Shown piece by piece: positions 35,266-44,811 of a stretch of DNA of 64,000 nt (positions are counted from its first letter, which is position 1; each line of letters starts with the position of its first letter). This stretch comes from Aquabacterium commune. GTDB taxonomy: Bacteria; Pseudomonadota; Gammaproteobacteria; Burkholderiales; Burkholderiaceae_C. The notes under the pieces were generated by a model. The model saw only the letters and a program-made list of their open reading frames with translations, did not search any database and was not told where the DNA came from. Location of the stretch: NCBI RefSeq assembly GCF_004362855.1, contig NZ_SNXW01000001.1, forward strand, positions 792,702 through 856,701. The letters run 5' to 3'. The translations under genes were made by a program, and so were the position numbers.

Positions 35266-35882
35266 GGGGTCTCCTTCGGTTGGGCTTGCTGGGCCAGCTC
35301 GGCGCCGGCGCGTTGCCAGTGCTGTGTCTGGCCGAACAGGGGGGTGAACACATAGGGCCGCACCACCAGATCATGGCGTGCGCCTCCGGTGGTGCCGAGG
35401 TGCACGCGGCAGCGGTAGGTCCGGCCGTTCTCGCGGTTGTAGATCTCGCCAAACCAGGGGGCACCGCTGGCCTGGGGGTCTTCGCTGGCGGCCAGGGTCA
35501 GGCCGCGCAGGATCTGCATGCCCACGGCGGGGCGGGCGTCCACCGGCTGCATCTCGCCATCGCGCGCCATGGAACGGTGGCCCAGCACGCGGGTCACGGT
35601 GCCGCACAGGGGCTGGGGCTGGGGCTGGCCGCAAGGTGCGATCTCGACTTCGAGGTTGCCGCTGGCCGTGACCCAGCGGCCCAGCAGGCCGGACGCGGCC
35701 TCGCCGGCTGACCGGGGCGAGGCACTGGCGGCAACACCGGCGGATGTCGTCCGGCCCAGCTCGGGAAAGGGCGGCAGGAACAGCTCGGGCGGCAGGGGCT
35801 GGGCCGACAGGGGCAGGGTCAGCATGAGGCTGGTGAGGGCGGCGGGGGCGGCGCTGAAGGAAGGGATGAAAGGGAAGCGCAT
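35262..35882 (-). CDS. DUF2147-type exported protein
   Basis: The 206-residue product has a signal peptide (about 1-27) and a DUF2147-like domain: LLGRWVTASGNLEVEIAPCG, LCGTVTRVLGHR, ILRGL..., GEIYNRENGRTYRCRVHL. DUF2147 proteins are small periplasmic or secreted proteins of unknown function. A GGAG site precedes the ATG at 35882. The longer open frame to 36011 overlaps the divergent promoter region. First gene of a unit with the thioredoxin-like and hydrolase genes, divergent from the response regulator at 36103, which may control it (inference from position only). Confidence 0.82.
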   Translation of the reverse strand: MRFPFIPSFSAAPAALTSLMLTLPLSAQPLPPELFLPPFPELGRTTSAGVAASASPRSAGEAASGLLGRWVTASGNLEVEIAPCGQPQPQPLCGTVTRVLGHRSMARDGEMQPVDARPAVGMQILRGLTLAASEDPQASGAPWFGEIYNRENGRTYRCRVHLGTTGGARHDLVVRPYVFTPLFGQTQHWQRAGAELAQQAQPKETP

Positions 35883-36102
35883 GGCAGGCTCCTGGTGTGG
35901 GTCGTGGGAAGGCGTGCAGACCTGACAGCGGCCTGGTGATGTCACTGTGTCCAAAGCCAGGTCAGGGCGTGTGTCGCAGCCCGCCCAGCGTGTGTCTGCA
36001 AGGCAGCGCAAGCCCTCTCAGACAAAGAGCGATACACATGCCCCCGCATCGCGGGCCTGCGTGGCCGCCCTGCCGACACCCGGATCGGCTAAGGTTTCGG
36101 CC

Positions 36103-36831
36103 ATGGACACCCCCGATCACATCCTCGTGGTGGACGACGACCGGCAGTTGCTCGACCTGGTGGCGCGCTACCTGGCCGACAGCGGCCTGCGCGTGAGCCC
36201 GGCGCGCGATGCGGTGCAGGCGCGCGCGGTGATGGCGTCGGCCCGCATCGACCTCGTGGTGCTCGACCTGATGCTGCCCGGCGAAGATGGCCTGAGCCTG
36301 TGCCGCTGGCTGCGCAGCCGCGCCGATGTCCACGTGCCCATCCTGATGCTGACGGCGCGCGCCGAGGAAACCGACCGCGTCGTGGGCCTGGAGATGGGCG
36401 CCGACGACTACCTCGCCAAGCCCTTCGCCACGCGCGAGCTGCTGGCGCGCATCCGCGCCGTGCTGCGCCGCACCCGCATGCTGCCGCCCAACCTGCAGCC
36501 GGTGCACCAGGCCCGCGCCCTGCGCTTTGGCGACTGGACGCTGGACACCACGGCGCGCCACCTGCTGGACGCGCAAGGCACGCTGGTGTCCCTCACCGGG
36601 GGCGAGTTCCGCTTGCTGCGCGTGCTGCTTGACCACCCCCAGCGCGTGCTGCACCGCGACCAGCTGCTCAACCTCACCCAGGGCCGCGACACCGAGGCCT
36701 TCGACCGCTCCATCGACCTGCTCATCAGCCGGCTGCGCCAGCGCCTGCGCGACGACCCGCGCGAGCCGCGCTACATCAAGACCGTGCGCAACGAGGGCTA
36801 TGTGCTGTGCGCCGAGGTGGTGGCGGCATGA
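36103..36831 (+). CDS. OmpR-family response regulator (OmpR/EnvZ-like pair)
   Basis: The 242-residue product has a receiver domain (LVVDDDRQLLDLVARYL, aspartate in LVVLDLMLPGEDGLSL, lysine in DYLAKPFATRELLARI) and a winged-helix C-terminus (LTGGEFRLLRVLLDHPQRVL, AFDRSIDLLISRLRQRLRDD, IKTVRNEGYVLC). The start at ATG 36103 fits the receiver domain; the open frame further upstream is not conserved. It is followed after 10 bp by the kinase gene. The pair resembles OmpR/EnvZ, but gene identity is not claimed. Confidence 0.93.
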   Translation: MDTPDHILVVDDDRQLLDLVARYLADSGLRVSPARDAVQARAVMASARIDLVVLDLMLPGEDGLSLCRWLRSRADVHVPILMLTARAEETDRVVGLEMGADDYLAKPFATRELLARIRAVLRRTRMLPPNLQPVHQARALRFGDWTLDTTARHLLDAQGTLVSLTGGEFRLLRVLLDHPQRVLHRDQLLNLTQGRDTEAFDRSIDLLISRLRQRLRDDPREPRYIKTVRNEGYVLCAEVVAA

Positions 36832-36841
36832 GGATGCCCCC

Positions 36842-38257
36842 ATGACGCTGTGGCCACGCGCCTTGATGCCAAGCACCTTGTTGGGCCGCGTGCTGCTGGT
36901 GGTCTGCGGCGGCCTGGCCCTGGCCCACGCGCTGACCCTGCTCATCCTGTTGCGCGAACGGGGCGAGCAAGGCCTGGCCATGATGCAGGCCTACGTGGGC
37001 CGCGACGTGGCCGCGTCAGTGGCCGTGCTGGACCACCTGCCCGCGCCTGAGCGCGCCGCCTGGCTGCCCCGCCTGGCCCGCGCCAACTACCGCTACCAGT
37101 TGCTGGACGACACCGGTTCAGGTGCGAGCACGCGCCCCGCCAACACCCCGGTGCGCCACCCTCTGGCCGAGCCCGTGCGCCAGGCCGTGGCCGCCGAGCT
37201 TGGGCCCCAGCGCGTGGGCCCCATCTCGGAGGCCGCAGGCACCAGCCCCGCCCAACTGACCTTGCCCCTGAAGCTGCGAGACGGCCACACCCTGCTGCTG
37301 CAACTCACGCCGCCGCGGCCCATGGTCTCGGCCACCACGGTGGGGCTGTTGCTGGCGCAGATGCTGGCCCTGATCGCCGCGGCCTGGGGCGTGGTGCGCG
37401 TGGCCGTGCGCCCGCTGCAGCACCTGGCGCACACCGCCGAAGACATCCAGCCCGATGGCCCCGAGCGGGTGAACACCGCCGGCCCGCCCCGCACCCTGCC
37501 CACCCTGCCCACCGAAGTGGCCCAGGCCACGCGCGCCCTGCAAGCCTTGCAAACGCGGGTGCAGGCCCATGTGCAGGAACGCACCCAGCTGCTGGCCGCC
37601 ATCTCCCACGACCTGCAAACGCCCCTGACCCGCATGCGCCTGCGCACCGAGCAGGTGGCCGATGCCGAGCTGCGCACGCGCCTGCTGGCCGACCTCGATG
37701 GCATGAGCGCGCTGGTGGCCGAAGGCCTGGCCTACGCCCGCAGCACCCACGCCCACCAGGAAGCACCGTGCGCGGTGGACTTGCCGGCCCTGCTCGACGC
37801 CCTGGTCTGCGATGCGCAAGACGCCGGCCACGACGTGCGCCTGCACACCGACGCCCCCGACCTGCCGCCCCTGCACACCCGCGTGCAGGCGCTGCGCCGC
37901 GTGGTGGGCAACCTGCTGGACAACGCCTTGAAGTACGGCGAGAGCCGCCCGGTGACCGTGACGCTGAGCACGGGTCCGGGCACGGCCCAGCGCATCCACA
38001 TCACCGTGGACGACGCCGGCCCGGGCATCCCCGAAGCCGATCTGCTCGCTGTGCTGCAGCCCTTCCACCGCGTGGACGCCTCGCGCAACCGCGACCACCG
38101 CCACAGCGGCGGCACCGGCCTGGGCCTGGCCATCGCGCAGCAACTCAGCCTGGCGCTGGGTGGCGAGCTGACGCTGGCCAACCGGCCCGAAGGCGGCTTG
38201 CGCGCGCGGCTGGCGCTGGGCCAGGCACAGAGCCTGGGCCAGCAGGACAGCCGCTGA
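36842..38257 (+). CDS. Sensor histidine kinase (EnvZ-like)
   Basis: The 471-residue product has two membrane helices (about 12-33 and 160-185), a short periplasmic sensor, a HAMP region and the kinase core. That core has H-box AAISHDLQTPLTRMRLRTEQ, N-box VVGNLLDNALKYGE, G1 DDAGPGIPEADLL and G2 GGTGLGLAIAQQLSLALGG. The HDLQTPLTR H-box is of the EnvZ type. It is the partner of the regulator just upstream and reads towards the FIST-MCP gene (convergent, 15 bp apart). Confidence 0.93.
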   Translation: MTLWPRALMPSTLLGRVLLVVCGGLALAHALTLLILLRERGEQGLAMMQAYVGRDVAASVAVLDHLPAPERAAWLPRLARANYRYQLLDDTGSGASTRPANTPVRHPLAEPVRQAVAAELGPQRVGPISEAAGTSPAQLTLPLKLRDGHTLLLQLTPPRPMVSATTVGLLLAQMLALIAAAWGVVRVAVRPLQHLAHTAEDIQPDGPERVNTAGPPRTLPTLPTEVAQATRALQALQTRVQAHVQERTQLLAAISHDLQTPLTRMRLRTEQVADAELRTRLLADLDGMSALVAEGLAYARSTHAHQEAPCAVDLPALLDALVCDAQDAGHDVRLHTDAPDLPPLHTRVQALRRVVGNLLDNALKYGESRPVTVTLSTGPGTAQRIHITVDDAGPGIPEADLLAVLQPFHRVDASRNRDHRHSGGTGLGLAIAQQLSLALGGELTLANRPEGGLRARLALGQAQSLGQQDSR

Positions 38258-38272
38258 AACTGAACAACGCTG

Positions 38273-40198
38273 TCAGGCCGCCGCCAAGCGCCCCAGCAGC
38301 GTGATCTGGTCGATGCTCTCGTGCATGGCGTCCACGCTCTTGGCCAGGTCCTTGAGGTTGGCCAGGCAATCGGAGATGTTGCGCCGGTCCTCGCTGGTCT
38401 GCGCGCTCATGGTGGCGATGCGCTCGGCCGCCTCGATGCTCTGCTGCGCCATGCCCTGGGTGGTGGTCACCGTCTGGCTGGCCACGCCACGGATGCGCGC
38501 GATGGCATCCACCGCATCCGAGATGTCCTTGCGCGTGGCATCGGCCTGCGATTTGGACGACTGCGCCAGGCGCCGCACCTCGTCGGCCACCACCGAGAAG
38601 CCACGCCCTGCCTCGCCGGCACGCGCGGCTTCCACCGCGGCGTTCAGCGCCAGCAGGTTGGTCTGGTCGGCGATGCGCCCGATGCCCGACGTGATCTGGG
38701 TGATGCCGTTGGAGATGCGCTCCAGCTCGCTGAGCTCCTGGCCCAGGTTCTGCTGTGCGCCCTGGGTTTGCGTGGCCGCACCACTGAGCGTGCGGATGCT
38801 GGTCTCGGCGATGTCCAGCGCCTGCGATTGCGTGCTGGTGGCCTGCTCCAGCTTGGGCAGGGCCTGCAACAGCGGCTCGATGCCCTGCTGGTAGGTGACG
38901 ATGCGCGAGATCATGCCCGACTGGATGGCGTGCATGGCCTCCCAGCGGTGCAGGGAGCGCAAGGCGTAGTGGGCCGCGTAGCCCGCGTAGGTGACGGGGA
39001 AGTTGCCCATGGCTTTGGCGTCCCGGTCGAAGAAGACCAGGGCCGAGAGGGTCTGGTTGATCGGCACGCCCATGACCTCGCCGAAGCTGGAGAAGCCCGC
39101 CGCCGGCAGGTCGCGGAAGAAGCGCGCCTGGCCCAGCTCGTTGGCGTTGTTCACGCGGCGCAGCACGCAGTCGTTGAGCAGCAGGCCCAGGGGCTTGGGC
39201 TTGTTGGACAGGAACTGCTGCCAGTCGCGCTCGGTGCTGTCGATGAAGCTGCTGGCGCGCATGAGGTGCAGGCGGTCGCCGAACTCCAGGTCGCAGAAGA
39301 AGGTGATGCGGTCGGCCTGGATGCTGGCCACCGAGCGGATGAAGTGCTCCTTCTCCACCTGCACGCCAAAGGTGTAGCCGTTGAGCCGATCGGGCAGTTG
39401 GGCAGGCTGGCAGCGGAAGTGCTCGCAGAGCGCCTCGATCACCGGACGCGGCCGGTGCTGCGCGTCGAACACCGAGCTCACGGTGCGGGCCACCGGGTCG
39501 GCCTCGGCCACCAGCCAGCTCTGGTTCGTGGCCTCGAAATTCTGGCTCTTGAACGGCGCGAAGGACTTGCCCGGCGCCATCTCGCAGAAGATGACCACGG
39601 CCTGGTGCTGTAGCACGCCGCGCCGGGTGCCGATGTGGGTCTGGACCATGTCGAGCGAGCCGCCCGCAGAGCCACCGATGGCCAGGCAGGGGAAGCGCCC
39701 GCTGGCGTACCAGGCCTGCATCAGGAAACCTTCGGACGCCGACACGCCATCGCAATAGACCAGCGCGAAACTGCGCTCGGCGGACAGCGGCATGCCCAAG
39801 GGCAAGCGGTCGAGTTCGGTGCGGATCGCGGCCACGCGGGCTTTGGCCGTGCTGGCCGACTTCAGGTGGAGGTCCACGGTGTGCAACTCGTGCCGCCCGA
39901 TCAGCGATCCGGGCAACCACAGCCAGCTGCCTTGCTGGCTGTCGGGATCGCAGTAGGTGGAGGACGCCTTGCTGCTGCACAGGGCCCCGGTCGAAGACAA
40001 GACCAGCACGGTCAGGCCGTCGCCGGCCAGGGCCTGCCAAGCCGTGTTGACGCGCTCGAAATTCGCACCCGGCGGCACGAACACCATCAGCAGGCCGCGC
40101 CCGCCCCGCACGCCGAGCTTGCGCAAGGACGTCGGCGGGTTCTGGCAATCGAAGGTGCCACTGACGGGTGCGCTGGACTTGAGGAAGGATGGCAACAC
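38273..40198 (-). CDS. Cytoplasmic chemoreceptor: FIST sensor domain fused to MCP signalling domain
   Basis: About 641 residues with no membrane segment. Residues about 20-200 match FIST_N-type sensors (the [19 protein letters not shown] and [16 protein letters not shown] runs) and about 210-390 FIST_C ([18 protein letters not shown] and [13 protein letters not shown]). The last about 220 residues are a methyl-accepting coiled coil with the hairpin [20 protein letters not shown] and [22 protein letters not shown] domains are thought to bind small ligands such as amino acids. GTG at 40198 is used because of GGAG 9 nt upstream; GTG at 40249 is the other option. It is a likely client of CheR, CheD and CheB at 25-28 kb. 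Confidence 0.85.
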   Translation of the reverse strand: MLPSFLKSSAPVSGTFDCQNPPTSLRKLGVRGGRGLLMVFVPPGANFERVNTAWQALAGDGLTVLVLSSTGALCSSKASSTYCDPDSQQGSWLWLPGSLIGRHELHTVDLHLKSASTAKARVAAIRTELDRLPLGMPLSAERSFALVYCDGVSASEGFLMQAWYASGRFPCLAIGGSAGGSLDMVQTHIGTRRGVLQHQAVVIFCEMAPGKSFAPFKSQNFEATNQSWLVAEADPVARTVSSVFDAQHRPRPVIEALCEHFRCQPAQLPDRLNGYTFGVQVEKEHFIRSVASIQADRITFFCDLEFGDRLHLMRASSFIDSTERDWQQFLSNKPKPLGLLLNDCVLRRVNNANELGQARFFRDLPAAGFSSFGEVMGVPINQTLSALVFFDRDAKAMGNFPVTYAGYAAHYALRSLHRWEAMHAIQSGMISRIVTYQQGIEPLLQALPKLEQATSTQSQALDIAETSIRTLSGAATQTQGAQQNLGQELSELERISNGITQITSGIGRIADQTNLLALNAAVEAARAGEAGRGFSVVADEVRRLAQSSKSQADATRKDISDAVDAIARIRGVASQTVTTTQGMAQQSIEAAERIATMSAQTSEDRRNISDCLANLKDLAKSVDAMHESIDQITLLGRLAAA

Positions 40199-40354
40199 GT
40201 TGGAGATCTCCGGCTCAGGATGAAGCACGCCACAACCGTGCCTCTGCACTTATCGGCCGGCATTGAACGGACTTGAACCACCCCCCGCACCGTAGAATCC
40301 CTGACCTCCTCTCCCACGCCCGCCACCTTGCACACCCTCCCCCCGACCGCCCCG

Positions 40355-41101
40355 ATGCTGCGCCTGCACGACATCGGTCGCGCCTGGTCGGGCCGCCCCG
40401 TGCTGCAGCACATCGATCTCAGCCTGCAAGCCGGCGAGCGCGTGGCCCTGATCGGCCCCAGCGGCGGCGGCAAGTCCACCCTCATCAAGCTGATGGCCGG
40501 CGCCCTGCGCCCCAGCCAAGGCCGCATCGAGGTGCAGGGCCGGTCCATGGGCGATTTCAGCTGGCGCGAACTGCAGGCCTTCCGCGCGCGCTGCCGCGTG
40601 GTCGAGCAGCACAGCCTGCTGGTGGCCCAGTCCACGGTGCACCGCAACGTCGTCTCGGGGCTGCTGTCCGGCTGGTCCTGGCCGCGGGTGCTGTGGGCCG
40701 CGCTGTGGCCCGTGGCGCGCGAGCGCGTGCAGCGCGTGCTGCAGCCCCTGGGCCTGGCCGATCAGCAATGGGCGCTGGCCGGCGAGCTCAGCGGCGGGCA
40801 AATGCAGCGTGTGGCGATCGCGCGGGCGCTGATCTCCGAACCCGACATCCTGCTGGCCGACGAGCCCACCGCCTCGCTCGACCCCCACACCGCGCGCGCC
40901 GTCACCCAGCTCATCATCGACGCGGCCCTGGCCCGCCAGATGACGCTGGTGTTCTGCACGCACTGGTTCGACATCGTGCGGCGCGACTGCACCCGCGTCA
41001 TCGGCCTGCGCGACGGCCAGCTGCTGTTCGACCTGCCGCCCGCGCAAGTCACGCCGGCGCAACTGGAGCAGCTCTATGCCGGCAGCGACGAGCGCCTCTG
41101 A
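40355..41101 (+). CDS. ABC transporter ATP-binding protein, PhnC-like (putative selenium-oxyanion/phosphonate importer)
   Basis: The 248-residue product is a PhnC-type ATPase: Walker A GPSGGGKSTLIKLMAG, signature [15 protein letters not shown], Walker B DILLADEPTASLD and an H-loop in FCTHWFD. Start is ATG 40355; TTG at 40328 is the alternative. The C-terminus overlaps the start of the permease gene by 26 bp. The family mostly moves phosphonate or phosphite, but the selD-selU neighbourhood suggests selenate or selenite as cargo, as proposed for a related PhnD-like family (see the binding-protein entry). Confidence 0.86.
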   Translation: MLRLHDIGRAWSGRPVLQHIDLSLQAGERVALIGPSGGGKSTLIKLMAGALRPSQGRIEVQGRSMGDFSWRELQAFRARCRVVEQHSLLVAQSTVHRNVVSGLLSGWSWPRVLWAALWPVARERVQRVLQPLGLADQQWALAGELSGGQMQRVAIARALISEPDILLADEPTASLDPHTARAVTQLIIDAALARQMTLVFCTHWFDIVRRDCTRVIGLRDGQLLFDLPPAQVTPAQLEQLYAGSDERL

Positions 41102-42791
41102 GCTGCGCCGCCCGTCGGTCGGCTCGCGCTGCGCGCCCTGGCTGTGGACGCTGCTGGTGCTGCTGTCCTGCGAGGTCTGCCTGCGCCTGAGCGGCGCCGA
41201 GCTGGGCAAGCTGTTCGACCCCGCCGGCGTGGCCAATGCCCGCGACATCCTGGGCGGCCTGCTGCACCCCGACCTCTCGGCCGACTTCCTGCACCGCGTG
41301 CTGGCCCTGTCGGTCGAGAGCCTGCTGATCGGCCTGCTGGGCACCGTGCTGGCGGTGGTGATCGGCTTCGGCCTGGCCTGGCTGGCCACCGCCGTGCCCA
41401 CCCTGCCCGACCCGCCGCGCCAGCCGCCGGTGCTGTGGCGCCTGGCCGCCAGCACGCTGCGCTGGGCCGCGCGCTTCACGCTGGGCCTGCTGCGCGCCAT
41501 CCCCGAAATCGTCTGGGCCTACATCTTCGTGCGCCTGCTCGGCCTGGGCCCGGGCGCCGCGGTGCTGGCCATCGCGCTGACCTCGGGCGGCGGCATCGGC
41601 AAGGTCTGGGCCGAGCTGGCCGAGGCGGTCGAGCCGCGCGGCGTGCAGGCCCTGCGCGCCAGCGGTGCCTCGCGCGCAGGCGTGCTGGCCTTCGCCGTGC
41701 TGCCGCAGGTGCGCCGGCCCTGGGTGGCCTACGCCCTGTTCCGCCTGGAGTGCAACATCCGCAACGGCACCATCCTGGGCGTGGTGGGCGCGGGCGGCCT
41801 GGGCAGCGAGATCGCCCTGAGCATCCGTTACTTCCAGTACGACAAGCTGGCCACGACCCTGCTGGCCGTGCTGGCCTTCGTCGTCGTGCTGGAGCTGCTC
41901 AGCCTGCAGCTGCGCCAACGCCCGCTGCGCTGGACGTTGGGCCTGGCGGCACTCGGCGCGGTGTGGGCCCTGCTGCGCCTCGACATCCCCTGGGCCGACC
42001 TGTGGCAAGCGCCTGGCCTGTCCTTGCTGAGCCTGGCCGACCTGCGGCCCGATGTGCCCTTCGTCACCACCGTGCTGGGCCAGACCGGCGACACGCTGAT
42101 GATGGCCTGGGCCGCCACCGTGCTGTCGGCGCTGCTCGCCTTCGTGCTGGCCCCGCTGACCGTGACGCCCCTGCTGACGGCCAGCTACCTCAGCGACCCG
42201 CCGCGCCGCCCGCTGCTGTCGCGGCTGCTGCGCCAGGCCGCCAAATGGGCCAGCCGCGCCGTGCTGCAGCTCACGCGGGCCATGCCCGAGCTGACGCTGG
42301 CCCTGGTCTTCGTGGTCTGGGTCGGGGGCGGGCCGCTGGCCGGCATCCTGGCCATCGCCGTGCACAACATGGGCGTGCTGGGGCGGCTGTACTGCGACGT
42401 GATGGAAGAGGCCGAACCCGGCCAGGCCGCGGCCTTGCAGACGCAGGGCGCCAGCGCGCTGGGCACCTACCTGTTCGGCGTGCTGCCGCAGATCCAGGCC
42501 CGCCTGGCCGCCTTCACGCTCTACCGCTTCGAATGCAATGTGCGCGCCACCGTGATGGTGGGCTTCGTCGGCGCGGGCGGCATCGGCGACGCGCTCAACA
42601 CCGCCATCAGCCTCTTCCACACGCGCGACCTGTCATGGTTGCTGCTCACCATGGTGTCCGTGGTGGCCCTGGTCGATGCCGTCGGCGACCACCTGCGCGG
42701 GCGCCTGCTCAAGGGGCGGCATGTCCAGAGCGTGCACACTGCAGCCACCGCCCTCCCCGCCACCCCCTCCCACCCCAACGCTTTCACCTGA
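41076..42791 (+). CDS. ABC transporter permease, PhnE-like, double-length (two fused permease domains)
   Basis: The 571-residue product has two BPD-type permease domains in one chain, at about residues 60-275 and 330-560, each with an EAA-type loop (VEPRGVQALRASGASRAGVLAFA in the first, EPGQAAALQTQGASALGTYLF in the second). Ordinary PhnE is about 270 residues, so this is the duplicated single-chain form that would make the whole membrane channel alone. It starts inside the ATPase gene and is followed by the binding-protein gene after 12 bp, giving an ATPase-permease-SBP operon. Confidence 0.88.
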   Translation: MPAATSASELRRPSVGSRCAPWLWTLLVLLSCEVCLRLSGAELGKLFDPAGVANARDILGGLLHPDLSADFLHRVLALSVESLLIGLLGTVLAVVIGFGLAWLATAVPTLPDPPRQPPVLWRLAASTLRWAARFTLGLLRAIPEIVWAYIFVRLLGLGPGAAVLAIALTSGGGIGKVWAELAEAVEPRGVQALRASGASRAGVLAFAVLPQVRRPWVAYALFRLECNIRNGTILGVVGAGGLGSEIALSIRYFQYDKLATTLLAVLAFVVVLELLSLQLRQRPLRWTLGLAALGAVWALLRLDIPWADLWQAPGLSLLSLADLRPDVPFVTTVLGQTGDTLMMAWAATVLSALLAFVLAPLTVTPLLTASYLSDPPRRPLLSRLLRQAAKWASRAVLQLTRAMPELTLALVFVVWVGGGPLAGILAIAVHNMGVLGRLYCDVMEEAEPGQAAALQTQGASALGTYLFGVLPQIQARLAAFTLYRFECNVRATVMVGFVGAGGIGDALNTAISLFHTRDLSWLLLTMVSVVALVDAVGDHLRGRLLKGRHVQSVHTAATALPATPSHPNAFT

Positions 42792-42803
42792 GAGACCCAC
42801 CCC

Positions 42804-43676
42804 ATGCGCCACACCCTGTCACGCCTGCTCACGCTGGCCGCCACCGCCTTCACCTTCGCGACCCTGGCGGCCACCCCGGCCCACGCCGAAGACCTCATCC
42901 GCGTCTCCGGCATCCCCGACGAGAACCCCACCGAGCTGTCGCGCAAGTACCAGCCCATGGTGGAGATGCTGCAAAAGCAGCTGGGCGTGAAGGTGGTCTA
43001 TGTGCCCGTGATCGACTACGGCGCGGCCGTCTCGGCACTGGCCGCGGGCAAGGTCGATTTCGCCTGGCTGGGCGGCTTCACCCACGTGCAGGCCAAGGTG
43101 CTGGCCGGTGCCAAGCCCGTGGTCATGCGCGACATCGACCGCGAGTTCCAAAGCGTGTTCATCGCCAACACCGCCGCGGGCATCGCCAAGCCCGAAGAGC
43201 TGCGCGGCAAGAGCTTCGCCTTCGGCTCGAAAAGCTCGACCTCGGGCCACCTGTTCCCGCGCCACTTCCTGAGCACGCAGTTCCACATCGATGCCGACAA
43301 GGACTTCGCCGGCGCCCCGATCTACAGCGGCGCCCACGACGCCACGGTGAAGATGGTCGAGTCCGGCAAGGTGCAGGCCGGTGCGCTGAACATCGAGGTC
43401 TGGAACCGCCTGCTCAACGGCGACAAGGTGGACAAGGCCAAGGTCAAGGTGATCTGGACCACGCCGCCCTTCGTGGACTACGTCTGGACGGCCCGCAAGG
43501 ACCTGCCGCCCGCCACCGTGCAGAAGTTCGCCAACGCCTTCCTGAGCCTGGACGCGACCAAGCCCGAGGACAAGGCCGTGCTCGACCTGCAAGGCGCCAA
43601 GAAGTTCGTCGTGGCCAAGCCCGAAGACTTCCTCGTCATCGAACAGGTCGGCCGCTCGACCGGCCTGCTGAAGTGA
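42804..43676 (+). CDS. PhnD-like periplasmic binding protein of the putative selenate/phosphonate importer
   Basis: The 290-residue product has a signal peptide (about 1-28, ending AHA) and the PhnD fold: RVSGIPDENPTELSRKYQPM, VPVIDYGAAVSALAAGKVDFAWLGG and GSKSSTSGHLFPRHFL with the anion-binding Ser/Thr cluster. From memory, NCBI/TIGRFAM has a family of PhnD-like proteins named putative selenate ABC transporter substrate-binding protein, defined partly by nearness to selD and selU. The present context (selD convergent 28 bp away, selU next) fits that exactly. Phosphonate, phosphite or phosphate remain possible, since no ligand data can be read from the sequence. Confidence 0.83.
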   Translation: MRHTLSRLLTLAATAFTFATLAATPAHAEDLIRVSGIPDENPTELSRKYQPMVEMLQKQLGVKVVYVPVIDYGAAVSALAAGKVDFAWLGGFTHVQAKVLAGAKPVVMRDIDREFQSVFIANTAAGIAKPEELRGKSFAFGSKSSTSGHLFPRHFLSTQFHIDADKDFAGAPIYSGAHDATVKMVESGKVQAGALNIEVWNRLLNGDKVDKAKVKVIWTTPPFVDYVWTARKDLPPATVQKFANAFLSLDATKPEDKAVLDLQGAKKFVVAKPEDFLVIEQVGRSTGLLK

Positions 43677-43704
43677 TCAGCCCGGCTTGATCACACCGAG
43701 GTCA

Positions 43705-44748
43705 TCACACGAAGGTGATCTCGGCGGCACCGGCCTGCAGCGTGCCCACCACCGCGGCTTCGGCGAAGCCGTCTGCGTGGAAGGCCGCCAGCACGGCGCC
43801 GACCGACTCGGGGGCGCAGCTCACCAGCAGGCCACCGCTGGTCTGGGGGTCGGACACCATCGCTTGCTGCCAAGGCTGGGCGCCTGACGGCAAGGCCACC
43901 GACGCCCCGTAGGCCGCCCAGTTGCGCCCCGAGGCCCCGGTGACGATGCCCTGCTGCGCGAAGGCCGCGGCCACGTCGATCACCGGCACATCGGCCAGCG
44001 CCACGTGCGCGCCCAGGCCCGAGCCCCGGCAGATTTCCAGCAGGTGGCCGGCCAGGCCAAAACCCGTCACGTCGGTCATGGCGTGCACGCCGGGCAGCGC
44101 GCCCAAGGCCATGCCCACGGTGTTCAGGCGCGTGGTGTGGCGCAGCATCTCGGCGTAGCCCGCGGCATCGAGCACGCCTTTTTTCAGCGCCGCCGACAGG
44201 ATGCCCACGCCCAGCGGCTTGCCCAGCACCAGCACATCGCCCGCACGGCCATCGGCATTGCGGTGCACGCGGTCGGGGTGGACCAGGCCCAGCGCCACCA
44301 AGCCGTAGATGGGCTCCAGCAGGTCGATGGAATGGCCGCCCGCGATGGGGATGCCGGCCGCGCGGCAGACCTCCGCCCCACCCGCCAGCACCTGGCCGAT
44401 CACCTCGGGCGGCAGCTTCGCGATGGGCATGCCGACCAGGGCCAGCGCCAGGATCGGGGTGCCGCCCATGGCGTAGATGTCCGACAGCGCATTGGTCGCG
44501 GCGATGCGACCGAAATCGCGCGGGTCGTCCACGATGGGCGTGAAGAAATCGGTCGTGGCCACCAGGGCCTGCATCTCGTTGAGGCGATAGACGGCGGCGT
44601 CGTCGCTGGTCTCCAGGCCGACCATCAGCTCCGGCGGGACCAGGCCCTGGGGCGCGACGCGTGACAGAATCTCGCTCAACAGGCCGGGCGCGATCTTGCA
44701 GCCGCAGCCGCCACCGTGTGAGAACTGGGTCAGGGCAATGGAAGTCAT
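43705..44748 (-). CDS. selD: Selenide, water dikinase (selenophosphate synthetase)
   Basis: SelD makes selenophosphate, the selenium donor, from selenide and ATP. The 347-residue product has the catalytic Cys/Lys in HGGGCGCKIAP, the ATP-site segments SDDAAVY and TTDFFTPIVDDPRDFG, and AGGHSIDLLEPIYGL. A cysteine codon, not an in-frame UGA, is used in the active site, so no SelABC system is needed to make it. It lies between the transporter (convergent) and selU (divergent), which would use its product. Confidence 0.97.
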   Translation of the reverse strand: MTSIALTQFSHGGGCGCKIAPGLLSEILSRVAPQGLVPPELMVGLETSDDAAVYRLNEMQALVATTDFFTPIVDDPRDFGRIAATNALSDIYAMGGTPILALALVGMPIAKLPPEVIGQVLAGGAEVCRAAGIPIAGGHSIDLLEPIYGLVALGLVHPDRVHRNADGRAGDVLVLGKPLGVGILSAALKKGVLDAAGYAEMLRHTTRLNTVGMALGALPGVHAMTDVTGFGLAGHLLEICRGSGLGAHVALADVPVIDVAAAFAQQGIVTGASGRNWAAYGASVALPSGAQPWQQAMVSDPQTSGGLLVSCAPESVGAVLAAFHADGFAEAAVVGTLQAGAAEITFV

Positions 44749-44811
44749 GGGTCAAGCGAAGTTTGCGTCGATTGTGCCAGCCGTGCCTGCACGGCACACA
44801 GGAAGCACGGC

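Noticed and set aside
43705..44748. Possible selenocysteine codon in selD
   Set aside because: The active-site position in HGGGCGCK is a Cys codon and the frame has no internal UGA.
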